This document shows positions 45,601 to 55,281 of a stretch of DNA of 64,000 nt, piece by piece. The position numbers and the translations under genes were made by a program. This DNA comes from Paulinella micropora (taxonomy: Eukaryota; Cercozoa; Imbricatea; Euglyphida; Paulinellidae), in assembly GCA_019918135.1 (NCBI GenBank), contig WBZZ01000755.1:62001-126000 (forward strand), written 5' to 3'. The notes under the pieces were generated by a model that worked only from the letters and a program-made list of their open reading frames with translations, was not told where the DNA came from and did not search any database. Each line of letters opens with the position of its first letter. Position 1 is the first letter of the stretch.

Positions 45601-46975
45601 CCCCTTCTTCTTCCTCCCTCCCTTCCCCTTTCTTCCCCCCGTCTGTTCCCTTTGTTGTCGGGCAAAAAATTTTTTTTCCTCTTTTTATATTTTTCTAACC
45701 TTGCGCACGATGGTCGAGCCACGGCACGGACAGGATGCCGTCAAAGTAAGTGAGGGCTCTTGTCCTCCTAGCACATTGACCACCGCCCATCCATCCGCCG
45801 CAGGGTCGTGCTGGAGCACGGTGCGCAAGATCTGCGGAAATAGGAAAAATATGCAAAATGGAAAGAGAATTTTCTTTGGAACGCATTTGCACGCGAAAAC
45901 AAGGACGAGGGGAGGGTGGGGGGGGATAGCAGGGGATAAGGGGGAACAGAGGGACGGGAAGGGGGACGGGGGGGGGGGGGTGGAGAGCACACCCCCGCCC
46001 CTCCTTGTACATGTTCTCAGACTGGGGGCCAGACAGATTGTGCTTGATCCTCCCCCGCCCGTTCCCTCTCCCGCTCTCTGCTCTCAGACGAGGGACTAGA
46101 CAATTCGTGCTCTCTCCCCCTTCCCTGCCTCTTCCTCTCTCCCCTCCACTCCCTCCCTCCCCTTGAGCCCAGGGGGCTCAAGGAGCAGGGAGAAGGGGGA
46201 GGGGAAGGGCGCAGAAGCTGCAAAAGAAATAAATACATGCAACGCCTCCACTAATCCCCCCCCCCATGCCGGGCGCCCTCCCCCTTCCCTCTTACCGACG
46301 GGGGGAGGGTGGAAAGACAAATTGATCCTCCCCGGCCCCCTCTGCGCACGGTGGCTGAGCTATGGCACGGATAGGACGCCGTCGAGCTTTAATTCAGCGT
46401 AAATTACATTTTTCTTGGCGCGGCCCCCTTCCCCTGCCCCTTTACTCTCCCGTGCTGTGTTCTTAGACAGGGTGCCTCCCTGAGCACAGGGGGCTCAAAA
46501 AGCAGGGGGGAGGGGGAAGGGAAAGGCGCAGAAATTAAAAAACTTTCTGCGTTCCCCTGCCTCTTCCCCCTCCTCTTCCCCTAGCTTTCAGTGTCAAATG
46601 TAAGACTTTGTCGACCTTTAATTCAGCGTATTTTGCGTATTCTTTGGCGCCCCCACCCCCTTTCCCCTCCCTCTCTCAGTTCTCAATGGCAATGACAGAT
46701 CGTGTTTCCTTCAAGTTCTCTGTCTTAGTTTTCAGTGCCAAAATTAAACTTTTTAAAGGATTTTTTATTATTTTTTTTGTTTGTACATTCCTAGCACGCC
46801 CCCACTCCTCTCCCTTTCCTGCTCTGCTCCTCGGAGAAGGGAAAAGGTGGAGGGGGAGGGTGGGGAGGGGGGCGCCCCCTCTCCATTTTGCTATCCCCTA
46901 ACTCGTATTTTGTCTTGTTACCTCTTCCAAATTGTGTGCTGCTGCGTACCAACGAAGTTACAAGTGCGGATTTGC
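42666..46975. repeat. 4.3-kb repeat mosaic with coding relics
   Basis: AT-rich cassettes lie at about 43,312-43,390, 43,585-43,660, 44,075-44,150, 44,575-44,620, 45,325-45,400 and 46,725-46,800. TTTAATTCAGCG variants lie at 43,135, 43,240, 43,785, 44,405, 44,475, 44,945, 45,150, 46,390 and 46,615. TTGAGCCCCC hairpins lie at 42,865, 44,742 and 46,165. GCACGGTG-containing modules lie at 43,010, 44,180-44,310, 44,880 and 45,710-45,830. A relic encoding MTWAGCSGSLRVPLQV lies at 44,985-45,095, with shorter pieces at 43,075 and 44,340. The last AT-rich cassette is about 180 bp before the gene at 46,976. Confidence 0.6.
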
Positions 46976-47912
46976 ATGTCTACCATCACCGTGCGCAGTT
47001 TGTCGAAGAAACGCAAGGCTGCATCAGCAGAGTCTTCTGATTCTGAAAGTGACACGGATGAAACTATTTGCAAACAAGTTCCCGTGACAACGCACTCGCA
47101 TTGCGTGGTGACAGCCGGTGCCACCAATGGCGCGATTATACACAATCCCCTCATTATGGACATACGTGTCCGAAGCGTAAGCCCAACTACGGATTGCGGC
47201 AAAAGCCACCCTCTTACAGGCAAGCATACGACGGGTGAAGACTCCGCGCTCGACCACAAGGCATTCGTTCCTCAGGCGCAGCTCATGCATGTACTACCCA
47301 ACGCGCCGGTTGCGGCGGCGCCTGTCTGGGATGGCAGCGACATCTCGGTTTTCAATGGCAAAGAGCATCTGCAGGCTATCCAGAGTGCGATGTATGGGGT
47401 CCATTCTGAACTGGAAATTGAGACGCAGCCTGTTTACCTTGGCTTTGTCAAGCCCCTGACCAACGAAAAGCGCTTCATGTCGCGAGCCCTGGTGCGGCGC
47501 TGGGTCCTGGAACACCGCAGCAGTGTCTTTTTTAAAGACTACTTCGACAATAACGGTACTCGAGATGATGCTTGCTCTATAGGTGCGTAGGCTATACTGT
47601 GATTTGGCAGGCATTCAAAAGCTTCACTTCCACATTGACCACATAATTCCAGAATCCGCCAACGGCCCCGACCATCCAAGAAACTATGCCCTGATGCCTG
47701 CAATCTACAATTCTGCGTTTTCCTCTTGGTGGATGCCTGCTAAATCGCAGTACATCGGTATTCTCTCTATTGCTTGTATATGCACGCTGCTATCCATACT
47801 GCGCTTTTTCTTTGCAGGGAACGTGGCCGCGCGAACAGCCATTCTGTTCGCCAGATATATCAAAAAAAAGACGAAGCTCCAAGAAACCTTGGATGACATG
47901 GAGATGTTTTAG
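46976..47912 (+). pseudogene. BRO-family leader joined to an HNH-type endonuclease; frame changes at 47,583
   Basis: From ATG 46976 the first about 60 residues match the gene at 49,163 (STITVRSLSKKR, VTAGATNGAII). The protein then differs (NGKEHLQAIQSAMYGVHSE, RRWVLEHRSSVFFKDYF) and the frame stops at 47,590. In the +1 frame it continues as an HNH-like core, LHFHIDHIIPESANGPDHP, NYALMPAIYNSAF. Removing 47,583-47,610 (28 nt, GT...AG) would join the two in frame, but such a short intron would be extraordinary; a frameshift mutation is simpler. The tail has a hydrophobic stretch (YIGILSIACICTLLSIL) unlike HNH proteins. Confidence 0.5.
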
Positions 47913-48252
47913 AACGTCGGATTGGAGGAAAGGAACAGCGCATCAAAAAGCTGCAAAGAATTTTTTTAAATAAAAGCTTGACAGAATCTTACACTTTGCA
48001 CTGAAGAAGGGAAGAGAGGGGGGGGGGGGGAGGCGCCGGCATTGGTGTGTGGGGGGGGGGGGGGTGGGGCTTAGTGGAGGCGTGGCATGCACCCCGCGCC
48101 CTCCCCCTTCTTTCAGCCCCGCGTTCTTTTTTAAGTAGCCGTATGCAAGGGGAAGGAAGAATGATGGGGGAGAGGGGGGGGTGTGCCCCCCCCTCCCCTA
48201 CAGCCACATTCTGCTACAAAAATAGAACGAGCTTTGCATCTTTACAAAAAAT
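47913..48252. other. Intergenic: inverted cassette end, G-runs, conserved leader
   Basis: AAAAGCTTGACAGAATCTTACACTTTG resembles an inverted cassette. Long G-runs follow. From about 48,200 the leader CTACAAAAATAGAACGAGC, shared with 41,470, leads to the next gene. Confidence 0.4.
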
Positions 48253-48900
48253 ATGTTAACCCGATCGCAGGCCAACATGGCAGTGCCGACTGACCGAGCG
48301 ACCTGCACAGAGCGCCAGCAGTTAGATTTTGGCAGGCCTATCACACAAGCTGCGCGGCCGGCGCAGTCGGCTCTTCGGCAAGGAGTCGGAAGCGAGGTTT
48401 TGCTGCAGCAGCGCGAGCCGGAACAGGAACCCCAAGCCAAGCGCCGCCGCGTGGTTTTGGACGACATAGAACGCGAAATAAAACTCCTGGAGGCAAAGAA
48501 CCGGCTTGCATATGCTCAACGTGCTGTTTACGAAGAGGAGATCGAGACACATCAAAAACGCGCCGAAGCCGAGATCCAACGCCTACAGTCCAATTGGGAG
48601 GCAGAGTCTAGGGAAATAAAAGTCACGTGCCAGATCATAGAAGCCAACCAAAAAGCATTCTTCGACGTGTACCAAATGACCATCAGCTTGTACAAGCAGA
48701 CTTTAGTAAGTGCAAGTGTCCGTCTTGAAATGCAAGATGTCGTGTACTGTGAAGCTGAGACGCGAAACAACGCACGCCGCGCTCTGAAATTGATACAACA
48801 AGAAGGATTTAATGTCAAGTTTAGCAAGGTAATGACCGCTATTGCGGAAGCCAACGCTGCCCGAGGAAGAGAATCAGTGGGGGGTCTGTTTCCTGCCTAA
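48253..48900 (+). CDS. Coiled-coil protein related to the C-terminal half of the BRO-like gene
   Basis: The protein is 215 residues from ATG 48253; an ATG at 48,277 is also possible. A short N-terminus is followed by an AKRRRVVLDDIEREIKLLEAK helix (given up to 20 residues: KRRRVVLDDIEREIKLLEAK). The stretch to the end aligns with the neighbour at 49,163: EEEIETHQKRAEAEIQRLQ, SREIKVTCQIIEANQKAFF, YCEAETRNNARRALKLIQQ. Its own KilA-N/BRO-like N-terminal domain is absent. A decayed copy is at 41,520. It is probably a free-standing oligomerisation part of the family; the function is unknown. Confidence 0.65.
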   Translation: MLTRSQANMAVPTDRATCTERQQLDFGRPITQAARPAQSALRQGVGSEVLLQQREPEQEPQAKRRRVVLDDIEREIKLLEAKNRLAYAQRAVYEEEIETHQKRAEAEIQRLQSNWEAESREIKVTCQIIEANQKAFFDVYQMTISLYKQTLVSASVRLEMQDVVYCEAETRNNARRALKLIQQEGFNVKFSKVMTAIAEANAARGRESVGGLFPA

Positions 48901-49162
48901 AACCCTACACTGTTTTTATTAAACAAATTTTTTGCACTTTTTTGGTATGGGAGCAACAGAGGGCGCCCCCCCTTTACCCCCCAAGCCGTCGATAATAGAA
49001 GTCGGCAACACAAAAAGGGGAAACTGGAGGGGGAGAGTGGGGGTATGGAGGGGGCGCCCCCCCCCTCCCCCCTTTTGCTATCCCCTAACTCGTATTGTGT
49101 CTTGTTACCTCTGCCAAATTGCGTGCTGCTGCGTACCAACGAAGTTACAAGTGCGGATTTGC
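48901..49162. other. Intergenic with leader shared with the gene at 46,976
   Basis: The stretch from about 49,070 (TTTTGCTATCCCCTAACTCG) to the ATG is nearly identical to 46,890-46,975. The first part (TTTTTATTAAACAAATTTTTTGCAC) resembles the AT-rich cassette. Confidence 0.5.
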
Positions 49163-50833
49163 ATGTCTACCATCACCGTGCACAGTTTGTCGAAGAAACG
49201 CGAGCTCGCGCCAGCAGAGTCTTTCGCTTCCGAAAGTGACACAGCTAAAACTGTTTACGAACAAGTTCCCGCGGAAACGCACTCGGATAGTGTAGTAACG
49301 GCCGGTGCCACCAATGGCGCAATTATACAAAATCCCCTCATTATGGGCATGAGTGAGCAGGAATTCAAAAATTCGATCAATCGCAAGCAAGACGGCTTTT
49401 TTTGTGTTACCGACGCTGTTGCCGCCTTCAAGAATTGCCCGGACAAAGATGCACGAGTAATTTACCATCGAATGGGACCAAAGATCACCGAGTTACATAT
49501 TAGTAACTCGTTCAAAAAAATTTCATTTCTTCGCAAAGACGGTAAGCGGGGCAATGAACTAGATTGTCTGCCGTACGAAAAGCTTCTTTTGGTGCTTGGC
49601 CTGGTTCCTGGATCTCAAGCAAAGAAGCTTCTGCGTGAACAAGCCAACATTGCAACACGTGCCTGCGCGGGTGACAAGGAGCTGGAGCAGGCAATGCCCA
49701 TACGACGCCAGCAGCTGTCTGAGACTACGAGGAAAGAAATTCTGGCTGAAGTTGTCGACCCCGCTGCACAACCCGCACTGTCGTTGCAGAAGGCCCACCC
49801 TCAGCAAGGAGACGAAGGGGCCGGTCCGGCTGTAGCCGAGGGCTCGCCGCCACAGCAGTGTATGTCAAAGGAGGAGCCACCGGCCAAGCGTCGATGCATG
49901 GAGCTGGCTGCAATGAACATGGAATGTGAATACCTAGAGGCGAAGCGTAGGGTAGCTATCGCCCGACGCAGCGTATGTGAAGAAGAGATTGCTATGCTTG
50001 AAGCAGAGCGGAAACAATTAGAGGCAAACTGGGAGACAGAATCTAAACGAATACAGGTCACGTGTCAGAGCATCGAAGCTAATCAACAGGCGGTTTTTGA
50101 AGTGTGCCAAACAACCCTTCGCTTGTACAAGCAAGCTCTACAGGATACAGGGGCTGTTTTCAACGATCGTGATTTCGTGTTTTGGGCCGACGAGAGCCGG
50201 AATAATGCACGGCGGGCTCTCGAGCTGATCCAACGTGCAGGAGCAACTGCGAAGTTCAGCCAAGTACTGGCTCCATCACAAATGCTTGCGCTGCCCGCGC
50301 CCGCCGAGAGCGCAGGCACGAACACCGCAGAGCCGGCCCAGCTGGAAGGCGCTCTGAACGCCGCAGAGCCAGCCCAGCCGGAAGGCGCTCTGAACGCCGC
50401 AGAGACAGCCCAGCCGGAAGGCGCTCTGAACGCCGCAGAGCCAGCCCAGCCGGAAGGCGCTCTGAACGCCACAGAGCCGGCCCAGCCGGAAGGCGCTCTG
50501 GTGACAACGCGCGTCGGAAATCTGCCGCCGGCTGTGCCCCTCAAGGTGGAGGTGGCGTTAACCGAGGTTTTATTGCAGCAGGCACCGACACCCAAGCCGC
50601 GGGGTAAAGAAATATCCAATCTTTTGCTTAATGCTGGCAAAATTGCGGCGTCCAGCTATCGTGCGCAGCACAATGGTCAAAACCCGATGCGTGTGCAGCG
50701 TCTGGTGAGTGGGGCTATGCGATTTGTGAACGTGTATTACGAAGAAGACAGAGCTCTTCTCGTCGGGGCTTGCAAGAAAGCGTTGGCCTCGCGCCCCAAA
50801 GGCAATGACAAGCCAGCCTCCCATGCTTTTTAG
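49163..50833 (+). CDS. KilA-N/BRO-MSV199-like DNA-binding-type protein with 13-residue repeats
   Basis: The protein is 556 residues from ATG 49163. Residues about 60-180 (FFCVTDAVAAFKNCPDKDA, CLPYEKLLLVLGLVPGSQ, AKKLLREQANIATRACAGDK) follow the pattern of the helper domains that accompany KilA-N/BRO proteins in large DNA viruses. Residues about 240-370 are a coiled coil shared with the gene at 48,253. At 50,334-50,500 five repeats of about 13 residues (EPAQPEGALNAAE) form a linker. The C-terminal part (GKEISNLLLNAGKIAASSYR, NVYYEEDRALLVGACKKAL) ends in a basic stretch. BRO proteins bind nucleic acid and are highly recombinogenic, which fits the domain-swapped neighbours. Confidence 0.65.
   Translation: MSTITVHSLSKKRELAPAESFASESDTAKTVYEQVPAETHSDSVVTAGATNGAIIQNPLIMGMSEQEFKNSINRKQDGFFCVTDAVAAFKNCPDKDARVIYHRMGPKITELHISNSFKKISFLRKDGKRGNELDCLPYEKLLLVLGLVPGSQAKKLLREQANIATRACAGDKELEQAMPIRRQQLSETTRKEILAEVVDPAAQPALSLQKAHPQQGDEGAGPAVAEGSPPQQCMSKEEPPAKRRCMELAAMNMECEYLEAKRRVAIARRSVCEEEIAMLEAERKQLEANWETESKRIQVTCQSIEANQQAVFEVCQTTLRLYKQALQDTGAVFNDRDFVFWADESRNNARRALELIQRAGATAKFSQVLAPSQMLALPAPAESAGTNTAEPAQLEGALNAAEPAQPEGALNAAETAQPEGALNAAEPAQPEGALNATEPAQPEGALVTTRVGNLPPAVPLKVEVALTEVLLQQAPTPKPRGKEISNLLLNAGKIAASSYRAQHNGQNPMRVQRLVSGAMRFVNVYYEEDRALLVGACKKALASRPKGNDKPASHAF
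50334..50500 (+). repeat. 39-bp tandem repeat coding for 13-residue units
   Basis: About four to five copies of a unit containing GCAGAGCCAGCCCAGCCGGA, in frame inside the BRO-like gene. Unit-to-unit differences are mostly single bases (AEPAQPE, AETAQPE, TEPAQPE), implying recent expansion. Confidence 0.85.
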
Positions 50834-51581
50834 GCCAAGATTCACTCTCAGTTACTCAGCCAGCTTTTCTGACACTGAGGTAGCTAAGCCTGCTAAGTTT
50901 TTGCATGTTTTTTTTGTTTCTTTTAATTAAAAAAGGACCAGACAGGTATATCCACACACTCGTCGGTGAAACTTTTTCATCCGCAAGCGGACGGGGTCTT
51001 TGGACGAGACCCAGTGCGTACATAAACCAGCCGGCCCCACGTTTTAAGAAAATGAGGACCGGCAAGTTTTCCGGGGGAACACACACAGACAATTTAGCGA
51101 CAAATTTCATTCAGGAGAGGGGAAAGGGAGGGGGTACGGGAAGGGCGCAGAAGCTACAAAAAAATAAATACATGAAACACCTCCGCTAAGCCCCCCCCCC
51201 CCCCCCCCAGCACGTCCAACAGTCACATATACAGCGACAACACCAGCAGAGGCCCGCGTCGGGGGCCGCCGTCACTGCACAGGCCCGCGCCGCGACTCTC
51301 TGCCCAGGCTCACGCGGTCGTGGTCGCCGCGAAGAACGTGGTCACGATGACGTTGCAACCGCGCGAGACCGTCACGCGGTTTGGGTGGGAGAGGGAGGGT
51401 AAAGAGGGCACCGTTCGCCTCTCCCCCCCCCCCCTCTCCCCACACCCCCTTCCTTCTCCCTCTCCTAGTTCTCAGTGCCAAGATTACGACTTTGTCGAGG
51501 ATTCTTTTATTAATTTTTTTGTATATCCTTAGCGCGCCCCCGCCTCTCCCCCTTCTCACTCCCGCCCCCGATTCTCAGACG
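50834..51581. other. Intergenic with coding relic and promoter-like cassette
   Basis: An inverted CTTAGCGGAGGTGTTTCATG-type module lies at about 51,150-51,190, followed by a C-run. At 51,215-51,375 a frame reading HAVVVAAKNVVTMTLQPRE may be a relic. An AT-rich cassette at 51,470-51,540 (AGTGCCAAGATTACGACTTTG...ATATCCTTAGCGCGCC) ends about 40 bp before the hydrolase start and is its probable promoter. Confidence 0.5.
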
Positions 51582-52946
51582 ATGGCGGGTCTGTACGAGG
51601 GGGTGTCGCTTGGGCTGACGTTGTTTCTGGTCCTGTCGGACGTGTATTTCTTAGCTTCGTCTTCTTCCTCGGCATTGCTCAGGCTCTTGGCGTGGGCCAC
51701 GCTCATTGGCTGGCTGATTTGTGAGTTAGCATGGAAGAGCTATATTAGGTCTGCCCACCGTAAGATGATCGAACACTGGAGGATTCAGCGCAGCCATAGC
51801 ACTCCAAGCGATCTTGATATACTATCGTGCTTGGAATTGTTCCAAAGGGCAGACGCACAACAGATCGAGGCTGCCGTGGCCCCTCTTGTTAACTTCCGCG
51901 CCTTGACGGTGTGTTCCGACCAGGAATTGCGCCAGGTGTTTTGTGACATTCTGTGCGCTGGCGCAGCCGGGGCGCAGGCGCGGAAAAGAAAACGAGCCTT
52001 GGTGTGGAAGCTGCTGGCAGCAGTCAGGCGTCACTTCCCGCGGAACCGCGAGCCCACCTGCAGCTGTGCAACGTCCATCTGGGAGATGCGACCCCACGCT
52101 TTGGACTTGCCCTGGATCACTAATCGCGTGATGTACGCCTTGGACTCGCTTCTGTGCGCCTACGTCTGCTGGAAGGGTCAAGTGGTCTGGCAGGCCCGCG
52201 ACGCAGATTTCCCTCTTGTCAGTCGGGGACCTGTGCGCCCAGGCTCGCGTGTCGTCCTGCTCTTCCACGGAGCCACCTGCAAGTTTGCTGCGATCTGGAA
52301 CTTGTTACGAGCCATCCCCGCCAGTGAGGTGGTGGTGGCGCCCGTCTTTGCTCCGCTTTGGTACTTTGGCGAACTCACCGCGACCAGCTCGGGCGTCACT
52401 CTCGACAGATTCTTGGCTCGACTGCGAGCCTACTTGCAAAGCTCCTGCATCGTGGAAATCATTATTGTGGGCCGGTCTCTAGGGGCAGCTGTGAGCCATG
52501 GCTTCGTGCAAAGGTATGGTGGTTGCTACTCCGTCCGTGCCAGCGTCATGATCGAGCCTGTGCTTACGGTGTCTGCCTGCACAATGGCCTATAGCGCGGT
52601 CTGTCAACCGTTCTCTACGATCCTGTCGATCCTGACACAGCGCGGCGGGTCCTCGAACCCCTGGGTATCTACGCTTTTTGCCGCTTTCCTCATGCACGAA
52701 AAGCTAGGTCGTTGTTATTTTAAGTTTCTGCCCTATCGCTTCTGTTTCTGGCCTCACTGCTCTCACAATCTTCTGGACTCCCCGGGCACTCTCTTTTTGC
52801 TTTCGGCAAAGGACCCCCCTAACCTACTACGATCTGCCCTACATGCAAACAATGTTCCCACAGAGCTCTACCCACACGGAGCCGGGCTTTCACGGGTCAT
52901 GGCTTGGTCGAGCAAGCCTAGCCGCTCGGATTCAGCGCTGGTTTGA
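51582..52946 (+). CDS. Membrane-anchored alpha/beta hydrolase
   Basis: The protein is 454 residues from ATG 51582. Two hydrophobic segments at about 8-26 and 31-50 anchor the N-terminus. A helical region to about 200 follows. The hydrolase fold then starts: VVLLFHGATCKF with the HG oxyanion motif (His229-Gly230), and IIIVGRSLGAAVSHGF with the nucleophile elbow G-R-S-L-G (Ser299). A late GTLFLLSAKDPP supplies a candidate acid, and ELYPHGAGLSR supplies the candidate His. Such proteins are serine hydrolases (esterase/lipase-like); the substrate is unknown. The start is supported by the upstream cassette. A broken copy of its 5' end lies at 53,141. Confidence 0.8.
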   Translation: MAGLYEGVSLGLTLFLVLSDVYFLASSSSSALLRLLAWATLIGWLICELAWKSYIRSAHRKMIEHWRIQRSHSTPSDLDILSCLELFQRADAQQIEAAVAPLVNFRALTVCSDQELRQVFCDILCAGAAGAQARKRKRALVWKLLAAVRRHFPRNREPTCSCATSIWEMRPHALDLPWITNRVMYALDSLLCAYVCWKGQVVWQARDADFPLVSRGPVRPGSRVVLLFHGATCKFAAIWNLLRAIPASEVVVAPVFAPLWYFGELTATSSGVTLDRFLARLRAYLQSSCIVEIIIVGRSLGAAVSHGFVQRYGGCYSVRASVMIEPVLTVSACTMAYSAVCQPFSTILSILTQRGGSSNPWVSTLFAAFLMHEKLGRCYFKFLPYRFCFWPHCSHNLLDSPGTLFLLSAKDPPNLLRSALHANNVPTELYPHGAGLSRVMAWSSKPSRSDSALV

Positions 52947-53084
52947 TACACACACGAGTCCAAAAAAATGTCCCCGGGCTCTTGGATAGATCGGATTGAA
53001 ATCACTCCTGGAACAAGCAAAGGACGAGGGCATCGTGCTCACCAAAGACAGCTCTACCATCATGCATGAACAGGAAATTCCTGT

Positions 53085-53270
53085 TTTCAGTTGGGAACAG
53101 ATTTTATTAAAAAAATTGTTTGCTCTTTTGGCATCCTCCTGGGCTGACGTTGTTTCTGGTCTTGTCGGCGGGCTGGCTGATTTGTGAGTTGCTATGGAAG
53201 AGCTATATTGGTTCTGCTCACCGTAAGATGACCGAACACTGGAGGACTGAGCGCAGTCATAGCAATTCAG
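53085..53270 (+). pseudogene. 5' fragment of the hydrolase gene with its cassette
   Basis: 53,141-53,270 matches 51,609-51,800 (CTGACGTTGTTTCTGGT, GGCTGGCTGATTTGTGAGTT, GAACACTGGAGGA), with about 60 bp missing internally and a stop in frame. Just upstream, 53,085-53,130 keeps a variant of the AT-rich cassette (TTTTCAGTTGGGAACAG, TTTTATTAAAAAAATTG). The rest of 52,947-53,084 shows nothing recognised. Confidence 0.7.
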
Positions 53271-55075
53271 CTTTGTGACAGACGGGCTGGCAAGTCAAAC
53301 AAGCAGGCGGCGCGGCCCCACGTTTGCAGCTGTGCTAGTTCATCAAGGGTCAGTTTGGTGCCTCGCAGGTCCAGGATCAGTGCGTCCCGAACTGCGCGGC
53401 CGGGTTGCTCGCACAGCTGGTACAGCGCCCAAGCGCATTGAAAGCTCATGCCCCCGCCCGCGTCGCGCAGGCACCAACGAGTCAGTCTGGGCCAGGCGTG
53501 CCATGCCTCTTGCACTAGGCGTAGCTTACAAACTCCTGTGTCTTTCGTAGTCAGGTTCAGTTCCAGCCAGCGCACGTTTTTCAGTAAATCAAAGTACTTG
53601 GGTAGCAAAATCCACTCCAAGGCACGATCAACTCGTAGCTCTTGCAGGTTTGCTAAGACCGACGAGTCAGGCTGCTGGAGGCAGGCGTCCAGTACGTCAA
53701 GGCTAGGTAAGTGCAGGGTCTGGAGTTTTGAGAGCCGTGCCAGCATCATCGGAGGCAGGGACACGACGCGCGTGCCACCGAGGTCCAGACTCTCCAGGTA
53801 TTCCAAAAGTGTGCCCCGATCCAGCTCGCCGGACAAGAGATCAGCAAACACCAGGGCGACAAACTTATCGTCCACGAAATTGCAGCCGTGCCAAGAGAGC
53901 TCTCTTAGCCCCGTGGCCAGCGTTCGGAAAGCTCTGGCCCAAGCTAGTGTGTCCGCCGGCCGCGCAAGCGTGCAATTGACCATTCGGAGCCTTGTCTTAT
54001 GAAAAGGCTGCAGAAAATCACAAAGCACGTAGAGCACGTCGTGAGTTTCCAGAGCAAACCCCTCCAACTCCAACGTGCCCACCCCAAGGTCACGTTCATC
54101 CATATCATCATATGGTTCTGAATCTGAATCTGAATTTGAATCTGAATTTGAATTTGGGTAAAGGATGCGACCCCGCAACAAACTTGGACGCAGTCGCTTG
54201 CTCCCCACTGTACAGATCAGTGGGACATACTCTACCACTAAACGCGCCGTGTCTCGTGGCAGGCCTGCTTCTGCCAAGAGCCGTATTCGTTCGTCGTCGG
54301 CGGCGCGGTTGAAGCGGAGTCGAAGGGACGTTACAAATTGATATTTGTCCTGGGATAAATCCAAGCCAGGCCAGCTCAAGTCCTGGCCTGATCCAAACAA
54401 GACCACTTCCAGGCTTTCTACACAGAACAGCTCTAGGTGCTGGAGCCGATTGCGATGCTGGTCAGCGCGAGCTCCGAGCGTGTATTCGAGCCTGATGGCT
54501 TTGTCTATGAACCCGTCGTTGTAGAACCAGCCTGTCGAGGTCGGCTTTAGGGTCGTGACACAAGCGACGCAGTCCAGCAGACTCAGCTGTTTAGGTGGGC
54601 CTTCAAGCACCAAGGTGGCTTCTTGGCAGTCTGCCAGCACCAGGCGGCCCTCTTTGTGGCGCGGCAGCTTGCAAAGACCCCCGCGAAGTCCTTGCAGTTC
54701 CAGGCTGCGCGCCAGTGGATAGGCAAGCCACGCCAGACTTTGGCAAACGACCAGGCTCTCTTGCTCAAAGTGCTTTTCCTCGCGGAGGCGCAGCTGCAAA
54801 TCAAACTTGCCCTTGTGCTTTTTCATCACCTTCGTCAAGGTTCTGAGCACACGAGGACGCCCACCAAGGGCCGTCACGTCCAGCGCTATCGGTTGTAAGC
54901 CGTGCCTAATTTGGTACTGCAACGCGTCCAGCCAAGCCCCGGATTGCTTGCGCTCGTCGGCGCCCTGATGATGTCGCTTCCTTTTGCGCCCGCGCGCTTG
55001 CTCGTGGGCGGGGCCGGCCTTGGGCTCTAGGTTGGCGTGGCTTGTTAACAGCTCCCAGAGATGACGTGCTCTCAT
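53267..55075 (-). CDS. LRR-type protein, intact member of a duplicated pair
   Basis: The protein is 602 residues from ATG 55075; the open frame upstream lacks ATG. Basic N-terminus (ARGRKRKRHHQGADERK). The body has irregular leucine-rich units (LARSLELQGLRGGLC, LQHLELFCVESLEVVLFG, GLRELSWHGCNFVDDKF, LESLDLGGTRVVSLPPM, LQTLHLPSLDVL, VRWLELNLTT). An acidic Ser/Asn/Asp tract interrupts at about 325-345. The end contains LILDLRGTKLTLDELAQLQ. It is clearly homologous over its length to the broken gene at 56,753. A role as an F-box-type adaptor without an obvious F-box is possible but not shown. Confidence 0.75.
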   Translation of the reverse strand: MRARHLWELLTSHANLEPKAGPAHEQARGRKRKRHHQGADERKQSGAWLDALQYQIRHGLQPIALDVTALGGRPRVLRTLTKVMKKHKGKFDLQLRLREEKHFEQESLVVCQSLAWLAYPLARSLELQGLRGGLCKLPRHKEGRLVLADCQEATLVLEGPPKQLSLLDCVACVTTLKPTSTGWFYNDGFIDKAIRLEYTLGARADQHRNRLQHLELFCVESLEVVLFGSGQDLSWPGLDLSQDKYQFVTSLRLRFNRAADDERIRLLAEAGLPRDTARLVVEYVPLICTVGSKRLRPSLLRGRILYPNSNSDSNSDSDSEPYDDMDERDLGVGTLELEGFALETHDVLYVLCDFLQPFHKTRLRMVNCTLARPADTLAWARAFRTLATGLRELSWHGCNFVDDKFVALVFADLLSGELDRGTLLEYLESLDLGGTRVVSLPPMMLARLSKLQTLHLPSLDVLDACLQQPDSSVLANLQELRVDRALEWILLPKYFDLLKNVRWLELNLTTKDTGVCKLRLVQEAWHAWPRLTRWCLRDAGGGMSFQCAWALYQLCEQPGRAVRDALILDLRGTKLTLDELAQLQTWGRAACLFDLPARLSQS

Positions 55076-55281
55076 GAGTGGGATTACCTGTCTCTTAAAT
55101 AATGACAAAAAAACCTAGGATACTCAAGCGAAGAGATCGGGGGGGGGGGGGGGCAGGCCCCCCGAGCGGGCGTGGTGGGGGGGGGCGTCCCCCCCCCCGT
55201 TCAAATCGGAAAAGAAGATTGCTTTTTTTGCTCATCAATGTCCGTGCCTGTTTAAGACAAATTCTTTTTTCTAATCGCGCC

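Noticed and set aside
46976..47912. A genuine 28-nt intron as the main explanation for the HNH frame change
   Set aside because: Introns that short are known only in exceptional lineages. A frameshift is simpler, and an inverted repeat marks the spot.
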